NCBI GenBank assembly: GCA_022702545.1
Contig: JAHRBC010000006.1
Location: 1,364,001-1,428,000, forward strand
Origin: Phycomyces nitens
Taxonomy: Eukaryota > Mucoromycota > Mucoromycetes > Mucorales > Phycomycetaceae
Length of the DNA: 64,000 nt
Direction: 5' to 3'
In this document: positions 57,123 to 64,000 of the stretch, piece by piece
How the letters are laid out: each line of letters opens with the position of its first letter
Numbering within the stretch: the stretch's first letter is position 1
Translations under genes and position numbers: made by a program
The notes under the pieces: generated by a model
What the model saw: the letters and a program-made list of their open reading frames with translations, nothing else
Told to the model about the DNA's origin: nothing
Database searches by the model: none

Positions 57123-59764
57123 GGGATGCTGCTGCCCCTCAAACAAATGTAAATCCCTCGAATCCGGTGAACGTGGTCCAGGTTGCTTCGGTTTATGCTG
57201 CGGAGCGTCGTGTTCCCAAGAAAAGACAGGCCGAAAACCCCATAACCCGGAAAGGAAAGGAGCCGATGCACGATGTGGAGATGGCGCCTGCTCCCAGTAA
57301 CCAGGCAACCTTGCCAAATACAGGACCGTTTCCAGTAGCCAATCAGTATCAGGGTGGGTTGTATCCAGGACAGCTAGGTCCATATCCAGGACAACCGGGT
57401 CCCTATCAAGGTCACTACCAAGGTCAGGTCGCTGGACCAAGTGGAAGTCAGTTGCCCCCACCCCAGAATGAGCCAAATACAGCGCCAAAGCCCAGGAAGA
57501 GGGCACCGCCCAAGTACTTGCCTGTAGAGATCCAGAAGAAGCACTTCTGGGATCGTCTCCAAACCCTGGATTCTGGTCTGACGATGGCAGACTGGCTGGC
57601 CTTGGACAAGGAGGCGAAGAACGATGTAAGAGATGGTCTGCGCTACCTAAACCAAAGACAGGTGTCAGCTCGGAAGGTGAACATGGTGGAGCAGGACTCT
57701 GAGTTCGACTCTTATGTCTCGGATGAAGAAGATGTTGACGAATGGGAAGGTGATTCCACCTTTGCCACTCAAGATCGGGATTCGCTGGATGGTGGCACTT
57801 GCTCAGACTATGGTTACGACAGCGATGACACTGAGTACGATTACCATTACGACTACAAGAAGCTAGCTCATAGCCAACCGTTGAAGGCACCCATCATGAT
57901 CAACGATGAGGTTATCGAAGCGATTTTCGACTCTGGCGCCAGTGTGTCGGTGATAAGCAAGGCGTTGGCGACAAAGCTGAATCTGCTTCCCAATGGTGAT
58001 AAGTTGCCAATCTCTTCTCTGGACGGCGTCTCCCACAAGCCCTGCGAGATCACCGTGGATGTTCCAGTTCGCGTCTGCGGCAAACTGAGGCCGGAGACCA
58101 TGTGTATCCAAGACAGCGACACGAATCGGGATCTCTGCCTCCTGGGCATGACTTGGTGCCGTGCCTACAACATTCAGTTGCGTCTCCAGGACTCTACCAT
58201 AGTGATACCTGTCAAGCACGGGGCAAGTTTCATTGAGTTGCAAGGGAGATCCGAAGACTTCTCCGATCGGAATCCTAGGAAACCGGGTGTGTTTTCGGTG
58301 ACCGTGAAGGTGGACGAAGGAGAGCTGCTCCAAGGCTATGAGGAGGAGGTGATGTCGGAGAGCAGCGACGATGAAGAGGTACCGGAGGTTGTCAAGGCGT
58401 TGGTGGGGGAGAACGAGGATGCGTTTGTGGAAACTGCTGGTCTTGGTCGGGTCGAGGTCCTGTCCCATGAGATACCTACCATCAGCAACGTCCCGATTAG
58501 GTCTCGCCCTTACCGTCTGACCTGGGAAGAGGAGGAGGCGCTTGGTAAAGAAGTATCTCATCTGTTGGAGCTGGGGCTCATCAGGCCGTCTCGGGGAATC
58601 TGGACTTCTCCTGTGTTTTTCGTAAAGAAGAGGGACAACACCCTGCGCCTGGTCGTGGACTACCGCAGGTTGAATCAGATCACGACTAAGGATGCGTTCC
58701 CTCTGCCGTACATCGATGACTTGTTGGACTCTCTGGGTGGGTCGTCCTGGTTCTCGACCCTTGATGCTGCCAGCGGGTTCTGGCAGGTTCCTGTATCAGA
58801 AGAGTCAATCGAACGCACTGGTTTTGTAACCAAGCAAGGAACCTTTGAGTTTACGGTTATGCCCTTTGGTCTCACTTCTGCACCCTCTACATTCCAGCGC
58901 GTCATGTCGATTATACTCAAGGAGTTCATTGGAGACTTTGTCTATGTCTTCATCGACGATATAATCATCTTCTCGAAGACTCTGGAAGACCACTGTGAAC
59001 ATCTCAAGGCCGTGTTCAAGACCTGCAAGGAGGCCAATTTAAGGTTAAAACGAAGCAAGTGTTCGTTTGCCAGGACACAAGTTGAATACCTTGGGCATGT
59101 GGTTTCTGGGAAAGGGTTGTCGCCATGCAATAGAAATGTGGAGAAGGTTCTCGCCATGTCTAGACCGGCATCCGTCAATGATATCCAGACGTTTCTTGGG
59201 ATGGCCGGTTACTATCGCCGTTTTGTCAACAACTATGCCTCCCTAGCCCAGCCACTTACAAGATTGCTGAAGAAAGAAGTTCCTTTTGAGTGGAAGGACG
59301 AGCAAGAGCAAGCCTTCCGTACCTTGCAACACTGTTTGGTTAGTCCGCCGATCTTAGCATTTCCAGATCGAGAGAAGGTACAAGTCCTTACCACCGATGC
59401 GTCGACAAGGGGTCTTGGAGCCGTCCTTTCGCAAGCCTCTCCAGATGATATGACCCAAGAGTCGGTCATTGCCTATGGCTCGCGTGGTCTAAGGGGTTCG
59501 GAAAGGAACTATGCTGCAACACACCTCGAAGCTCTTGCACTAATCTGGGGAATCACCAGGTTCCGGCACTATCTTGCTGGAAGAAGATTTATTCTGCGAA
59601 CTGACCATGCCGCCCTGGTCTTTATCGTAAACAATGCCAAACCCTCGCCAAAGTTGTCAAGATGGGCAGCCGCCCTTATGGAGTACGATTTCGTTATCCA
59701 ACATCAACCAGGCCGTGACAATCCGGCCGATGCCCTTTCTCGTCTGTTGGAACCCCAGCTCTAG
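57101..59764 (+). CDS. pol: Pol of gypsy-2 (protease, RT, RNase H)
   Basis: About 887 residues after the frameshift. A Pro/Gly/Gln-rich linker, with a PGQLGPYPGQPG-type repeat near 57365-57415, is followed by an acidic segment. The protease active site is IFDSGASVSVIS (Asp codon at 57929). RT follows, with LRLVVDYRRLNQ, VMPFGLTSAPSTFQR and FIDDIIIFSK (58949-58978), then RNase H (LTTDASTRGLG … LRTDHAALV). It ends RLLEPQL and TAG. No integrase is fused. Function: maturation of Gag and synthesis of element cDNA. Confidence 0.95.
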   Translation, partial: SQRAADVRDAAAPQTNVNPSNPVNVVQVASVYAAERRVPKKRQAENPITRKGKEPMHDVEMAPAPSNQATLPNTGPFPVANQYQGGLYPGQLGPYPGQPGPYQGHYQGQVAGPSGSQLPPPQNEPNTAPKPRKRAPPKYLPVEIQKKHFWDRLQTLDSGLTMADWLALDKEAKNDVRDGLRYLNQRQVSARKVNMVEQDSEFDSYVSDEEDVDEWEGDSTFATQDRDSLDGGTCSDYGYDSDDTEYDYHYDYKKLAHSQPLKAPIMINDEVIEAIFDSGASVSVISKALATKLNLLPNGDKLPISSLDGVSHKPCEITVDVPVRVCGKLRPETMCIQDSDTNRDLCLLGMTWCRAYNIQLRLQDSTIVIPVKHGASFIELQGRSEDFSDRNPRKPGVFSVTVKVDEGELLQGYEEEVMSESSDDEEVPEVVKALVGENEDAFVETAGLGRVEVLSHEIPTISNVPIRSRPYRLTWEEEEALGKEVSHLLELGLIRPSRGIWTSPVFFVKKRDNTLRLVVDYRRLNQITTKDAFPLPYIDDLLDSLGGSSWFSTLDAASGFWQVPVSEESIERTGFVTKQGTFEFTVMPFGLTSAPSTFQRVMSIILKEFIGDFVYVFIDDIIIFSKTLEDHCEHLKAVFKTCKEANLRLKRSKCSFARTQVEYLGHVVSGKGLSPCNRNVEKVLAMSRPASVNDIQTFLGMAGYYRRFVNNYASLAQPLTRLLKKEVPFEWKDEQEQAFRTLQHCLVSPPILAFPDREKVQVLTTDASTRGLGAVLSQASPDDMTQESVIAYGSRGLRGSERNYAATHLEALALIWGITRFRHYLAGRRFILRTDHAALVFIVNNAKPSPKLSRWAAALMEYDFVIQHQPGRDNPADALSRLLEPQL

Positions 59765-59974
59765 TTAGAGATTTTCTCTTTACTCCTCTTGAACTTTGGC
59801 ATCCCTTTTTATTTTTCTTTGCTTGGCGGCACACACATATTTACCTTTATTTTTACAAAATCCTCTGATTTGTCACACATAATTGTATCCTGAAAATATA
59901 TTGATTTTAAAATATTTCTGCACCTTATCACTATTTTTGAACCACCTATCCCAATTTATCTATTTTTTTTTACA
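59765..59974 (+). other. Spacer between pol and integrase of gypsy-2
   Basis: 210 bases, T-rich, no frame continuity. The region just before the integrase ATG reads ttttttttacaATGGAA, a fair start context. Confidence 0.6.
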
Positions 59975-61303
59975 ATGGAATATCCACTTTATCTTTCCAT
60001 ATATTACTATCTAACCCGAAATGGAGAGTATCCTACCGATTCTACCGAGAACATCAAGCGCAAGGTCAGAAGGCAAGCTTCAAAGTATGAAGTCCATGGT
60101 CACAAGCTGTTCCGCAAGAACTCTGTTTCTCCCGTCACTCAAGAACTGTTGCACGAAGGCATTGTTGAAGAGGTTATAAGGCATGTCCACGAGGAAGGCC
60201 ATTATGGGGTGAACAACACCTATTCTCAGCTACGAATGCAGTATACTGGTCCTAGGCTTTTTGAATGGACTCGCAAAGTTGTCCAGAATTGTGTCACCTG
60301 TCAAGTAAGGGCAAGAATTCCCCATAACCGGATTGAGCCAGCCCATCCTATCGAGACACCAGTTAAGCCATTCTATATGGTAGGGTGTGATGCGGTTGGA
60401 CCGATGGATCCTACTGTTGATGGGTACAGATACCTCTTGGTTGCAGTGGATTATCTGACGAGGTGGCCAATTGCAATACCAGTCAAGGATATTACTGAAG
60501 AGACTACTGCTGACTTCTTGTTTGACCATGTTGTGGTTCCCTATGGCGTTCCAAGCTTTATCCTTACAGACCGCGGTAGCAACTTTACCTCTGGATTTGT
60601 CCAGGCCTTCTTCAAGTTGCTCAACTGTCGCCATCTCACTACTACAGCTTATCGACCCCAGACCAATGGCTTGTGCGAAAGGCTAAACCAGACCCTTACT
60701 CAGACTCTTGCAAAGATCGTTCGAGATAACGATGCCCTAAATACTTGGGACAAGTATGTCACCTCTACCCTACTTGCCTTGCGAACAATGCGCAGCGATA
60801 CCACTGGCCAGACACCAGCAATGCTTCTTTATGGGTATAACCTCCGTACTCCTGCTACTTGGCCAGCTCCTCGAGAAGATTTTGTCCAAGGAAACCCAAT
60901 TGAAGAGATTGCAAGTCGGTCCAAGGTTATTCAACACCTTATTGAGAATCTGCGACCTGAGGCCCGCAATCAATCGAATGAGAAGAAAAAGAAGTTCAAA
61001 GCTAGATATGATCTTCAAGTCTTTCCAAGAAGGCGCTTTGTTCCTGGTGAACAAGTACTCATGCGAGATCAGAAGCCTCCTCATAAGCTCTCAGACCGTT
61101 GGCTTGGCCCTATGACCGTTACCAAGGTTAACAATAATGGTACCTACCATCTGATAGGACCCAATTACCGTCGACTTCAAGGCGCAGTAAATGGTGATGT
61201 CCTGATACCATTCCACAATCACAAGCTCATGGTCCCCGATGTCCAAATTAAGCGAGCCGAACACCAGTTCTTGGCCTGGATTGCTCGTTATGACTCTCTC
61301 TGA
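59975..61303 (+). CDS. int: Integrase of gypsy-2 (separate reading frame)
   Basis: 442 residues from MEYPLYLSIYYYLTR. HHCC zinc-binding domain (HVHEEGHYGVNN … NCVTCQV). Catalytic core: Asp in GCDAVGP, Asp in LTDRGSNFTS and Glu in NGLCERLNQ; the last two are 35 residues apart (DD35E). Then a basic region and a DRWLGPMTV…NNNGTYHL module like the GPY/F domain; no chromodomain seen. It joins cDNA to target DNA. The ATG is conserved in gypsy-1, supporting this start. How it is translated is unclear: internal initiation, a spliced mRNA or another route. Confidence 0.93.
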   Translation: MEYPLYLSIYYYLTRNGEYPTDSTENIKRKVRRQASKYEVHGHKLFRKNSVSPVTQELLHEGIVEEVIRHVHEEGHYGVNNTYSQLRMQYTGPRLFEWTRKVVQNCVTCQVRARIPHNRIEPAHPIETPVKPFYMVGCDAVGPMDPTVDGYRYLLVAVDYLTRWPIAIPVKDITEETTADFLFDHVVVPYGVPSFILTDRGSNFTSGFVQAFFKLLNCRHLTTTAYRPQTNGLCERLNQTLTQTLAKIVRDNDALNTWDKYVTSTLLALRTMRSDTTGQTPAMLLYGYNLRTPATWPAPREDFVQGNPIEEIASRSKVIQHLIENLRPEARNQSNEKKKKFKARYDLQVFPRRRFVPGEQVLMRDQKPPHKLSDRWLGPMTVTKVNNNGTYHLIGPNYRRLQGAVNGDVLIPFHNHKLMVPDVQIKRAEHQFLAWIARYDSL

Positions 61304-61330
61304 TCGTCTTTGCTACTTGTGGTCTTGCTT

Positions 61331-61343
61331 AGTGGGGGGACCT
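61331..61343 (+). promoter_or_regulatory. Polypurine tract of gypsy-2
   Basis: agtgggggga directly before the 3' LTR start TGACAC at 61344; matches the position of gacgggggaga in gypsy-1. Confidence 0.75.
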
Positions 61344-62217
61344 TGACACATCCGTGGTGGGATTTTCCAGCTACGCCCAAAAGTAGCCCGTGTGACTCAG
61401 AACGATGACGTTGACCTTGAAACGTCATCATTTTTCCCCCTTTATTTTCAACTCTTGAGTCACGTGACCACCGAACTTGACACGTCACTCGCCTTCCCTC
61501 CTCGCCAACACTAAATCACCTGACCGCTGGTCTTGAAACGTCACCCTTTCCCTCCTCATCGTCGATCCCAGATCACCTGACTGCTGGTCTTGAAAACAAA
61601 CCGATCGACTTCTTTATTTTAAATTGAACTTTCACTTCTTTTAGTTTCCTTTTATGTAAATTTTGTCGTTGTCTAAGTCTGATCCATATTTTTGGGATCA
61701 TCTTTCTTTTCTTTTTTCATTTTATTCTGAACAAAACCCGTTGATCGGTAGATCAACTCCAAGAGGATCCGTGGATCCAGTTGTAACTCTTGAAAATGCC
61801 AAATTCTTCGAATTTGACTTTTGTATAAATAAGGACAAGTTTGTCCTCGAAATAAAATCATCATTGGACCGTTCTATTCTTTTTACTTATCTGAAGCCAA
61901 CTTGAGTATCGTCCTGAAGGAGTACTAAGTTGTGTCCGTTCTGTTTTCTGTTCTGTTTTCCGTTTTCCGTCCGTTTTTCTCTTTCTCTTGTTCTGCCCCG
62001 ATTCCTGTTGGTTTCTCTCTCTGTTCTCTCTGTCTTCCATCTGTTTTCCTCTGTCTTTCTCTTTGTTCCGTCTGTTTTCCGTTTGTCTTTCTTGTTCTGT
62101 CTCTGTTTTCCGTTTTCTGTTTTCTATTTTCTTGCGAAGTCCGAACTCCTTCCAAGAATATCATTTATCAAACAATTCTGACCAGTTGCTTCACAACCCA
62201 TAACTCAACACGTGTCA
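61344..62217 (+). repeat. 3' LTR of gypsy-2
   Basis: 874 bp, identical to the 5' copy except for one extra T in the ctttttt run near 61711. Confidence 0.96.
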
Positions 62218-62222
62218 CATTT

Positions 62223-62597
62223 GACTGACTAACTTGCAGTTTTTTAAAAACCTAAATACACAGTCAGAAACACGTGACCCATTTTTCTCTCATATTTTTT
62301 TTTAAATTTCCGACATCCTACAAAAAAACAATTAAATTTCCAACAATAACCTTTCAGCCTGTTTCAATTTCATGAAAATTATGATCTCCGCTATGTAATT
62401 GTCTCATACCAGGACATTTTTAAAACACTAAGGCTTTTTTTTTAAACCATTTAATTAAAAATGAAGCCGTGGGATACATTAATAGCTACCATGGCTATCG
62501 AACGCGTGGCTCAGATTTTTGATAGCTTTATTTTTGCAAAAGTCTTAGGCTTTTGAAAAGTACGTAAAAAAGTTGATATCTAAGTCCGAATGCACCA
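62223..62597. repeat. Relic right end of the TA-type DDE transposon
   Basis: Aligns with 54580-54920 along its length, including the terminal …AAGTCCGAATGCACCA followed by TA at 62598-62599. The transposase part is missing. The sequence begins at the gypsy-2 target site. Confidence 0.8.
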
Positions 62598-62599
62598 TA

Positions 62600-62845
62600 A
62601 TAGTTGATTTATTTATTATTTCTACTGAAATTAATTTCACAACATATTTACAAAAAGTAGAAATAAATTGCAAACAAATTTCACATCTAAAAGGATCTAC
62701 TTTATTATTCTATCCAATAGAACATATTGAATAATATAATTGCCATCAAAAATAAAAAAAAAGTTTATTATGTTTCGCTTCAGTCTACTATTGGTAAGAT
62801 AATATAGTAGTTGGCTATGAGTGAAACTACTCAATTTTTGTAGTG
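62600..62845. repeat. Relic Plavaka right end
   Basis: The stretch 'ttattattctatccaatagaac … aaaataaaaaaaaagtttatt' matches 49650-49725 of copy E. It ends …CAATTTTTGTAGTG at 62845, a CACTACAAAAA terminus. No genes remain. Confidence 0.65.
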
Positions 62846-63339
62846 TAACTTGTCATAGTCTATAATTATTCTCGATGGACTGTCAAAACATACTATAAAA
62901 TCCACTATAAAATATAATGAAAAATAAAACTGGTTGTTTGTAAGTAGTCAGTCTCCCCTGACACAAACTTTCTATGTATTGTAAAATATAATGCTTAAAA
63001 AGGTAGATTGACTAAGCATATATTGTGGCTACAATATATATTTAAGTTCTGTGCTGTTTGAGAACATTTAAATATTCTACATTGAATTCTTATATACCAG
63101 TAGGTAGGATGATTCAGTTCACCCCCATATCTTTTTAGCCTACTACAAATCATGATCATATACAGGGGATTAAAAAATATATTGTGGTTTAAATCTCCGA
63201 AAGAAGTGCAAATGAAAGGCAAATGAAAGACAAATCTTTACATTGCTCTTATTCTTTATGAATACAAGCAATCAATATAGAACTCTGTAATAATAAAGTA
63301 TATCATCTGTATTATATATAGTATAAATATAGTGTTTAT
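62846..63339. other. Non-coding 3' flank of a Tc1-type transposon
   Basis: AT-rich. A cagtctcccctgacac motif at about 62950 could be the transposon end, but I cannot confirm it without the other terminus. No gene. Confidence 0.35.
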
Positions 63340-64000
63340 TTAATATGGGATAGGCCCACCTTTATACTTTTGTAAAGCTAGTAGTCTATTATGCATAGAG
63401 AGGCAATATTTCTCACATACTCTCTCATCTATGTTTTTCCACTCTTCATTCAGAGCCTCTTTTAACTGTGCCAGTGTTGTAGGTTGAACTGCCCTGGAGC
63501 GCATATTGTCATCCAATCTATTCCAGATGTTCTCGATTGGACTCAAGTCAGGACTTTTTGATGGCCAGTCAAGAACATCTATTCCAAGATCATCTTTACA
63601 CTTTCTTGACATTGCAGCTTTATGTGGCGTGGCATTATCTTCTTGGAATCGATAGCCGCCAAGCTCATTGTGCCGTAGTGTGTCATAGAATGGCTTGAAC
63701 TTGTCTTGCAAGACCTTGACATATTGTCTTGCATTCATATTGCCATCCAGAAAGACAAGGGGACCAACACCTCCAGACCAGATGCACCCCCACACCATCA
63801 CCGATCCTCCATCTCCCTGGATTTTTGGATGAAGGCAGTCAGGCAGGTACTTCTCATCGGGTCTCCTCCACACATAGTCTCTTCCATTTTTTTTAAAAAG
63901 AGTGAATTGAGACTCATCACTCCAGATCACCGTCTTCCACTCTTCTTTCCAGCCCATCTTCTCTTGAGCCCATTTATGCCTTGCAGCCATGTTTGCCTGA
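63340..64000 (-). CDS. Tc1/mariner DD34E-type transposase, C-terminal part
   Basis: Runs off the right window edge; the last 216 residues from the first internal Met are visible and upstream codons stay open to the edge. It contains IWSDESQFTLF (first Asp), VMVWGCIWSGGVGPLVF, the second catalytic block FQEDNATPHKA and SPDLSPIENIWNRLD (Glu), then a C-terminal helical region ending KGGPIPY. The spacing between the second Asp and the Glu is that of Tc1-type DD34E enzymes. It cuts and pastes DNA at TA sites. No stop or shift in the visible part. Confidence 0.92.
   Translation of the reverse strand, partial: QANMAARHKWAQEKMGWKEEWKTVIWSDESQFTLFKKNGRDYVWRRPDEKYLPDCLHPKIQGDGGSVMVWGCIWSGGVGPLVFLDGNMNARQYVKVLQDKFKPFYDTLRHNELGGYRFQEDNATPHKAAMSRKCKDDLGIDVLDWPSKSPDLSPIENIWNRLDDNMRSRAVQPTTLAQLKEALNEEWKNIDERVCEKYCLSMHNRLLALQKYKGGPIPY

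Larger units (their letters stand above)
55385..62217 (+). mobile_element. Ty3-like LTR retrotransposon gypsy-2 (young, apparently intact)
   Basis: 6833 bp. LTRs 55385-56257 and 61344-62217 differ by a single T. CATT (or CATTT, depending on the LTR boundary) is duplicated at 55381-55384 and 62218-62221. Gag, pol and integrase frames are all open, and a primer site and polypurine tract are present. It is a diverged relative of gypsy-1, with the same gene order, slip site and separate integrase. Confidence 0.95.

Noticed and set aside
56523..57890. 455-codon minus-strand frame in gypsy-2
   Set aside because: Antisense shadow of the overlapping gag/pol region, with no recognisable motif.
62950..62980. 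Definite end of the right-edge Tc1 element
   Set aside because: The cagtctcccctgacac motif looks terminus-like, but the matching end is outside the window so it cannot be confirmed.

Overview
The window is wall-to-wall mobile DNA from a eukaryote, most likely an early-diverging (Mucoromycota-type) fungus. The evidence is short AT-rich GT-AG introns, AT-rich intergenic DNA, and a mix of Tnp2/Plavaka-like CACTA-type transposons, Ty3-like LTR elements, DIRS, LINEs and Tc1-like elements. The species assignment is inference. I recognise no single-copy host gene. Essentially all coding sequence belongs to transposons, many nested inside one another.

Layout. 1-12748: an older Ty3-like element (gypsy-1), whose reverse transcriptase gene is split by an apparently intact 6.2-kb Plavaka-like element (copy A, 3025-9188). 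12751-14430: a solo LTR carrying a 0.5-kb octamer satellite, then the start of another LTR. 14431-28552: two truncated, mutually inverted Plavaka elements (B and C) joined through a 618-bp LTR. C is itself split by a complete Plavaka copy D (20636-26728). 28841-32537: a decayed DIRS-type retroelement with its diagnostic inverted/internal complementary repeats, interrupted by a solo LTR. 32546-33549: a palindrome and two solo LTRs. 33550-52120: one LTR of the 618-bp family into which two LINEs inserted (33825-39689 minus strand; 39748-51808 plus strand). The second LINE is itself split by two solo LTRs and Plavaka copy E (43723-49797). 52160-54920: a TA-flanked DDE transposon. 55308-55380: a tRNA-like relic. 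55385-62217: a very young Ty3-like element (gypsy-2), with LTRs differing by one T, a short target duplication and all reading frames open. 62223-62845: relic ends of a DDE transposon and a Plavaka element. 63340-64000: a Tc1-type transposase running off the window.

The most interesting system is the Plavaka-like family. Each full copy has CACTRCAAAA termini, a 3-bp target duplication, a Tnp2-type transposase gene, and a convergent four-exon accessory gene. The second exon of the accessory gene is exactly 306 nt in every copy, and its third exon ends at a PSWR(S/R)D(E) motif. Between the accessory gene and the nearer terminus lies a third, small intron-rich gene. It is divergent from the accessory gene and fully resolvable in copies A, B and C. 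The Ty3-like elements share two unusual features: a conserved in-frame GGGAAAA slip site between gag and pol, and an integrase in its own downstream open reading frame. Inactivating mutations across several elements are strongly biased to G:C to A:T transitions, notably Trp to stop.
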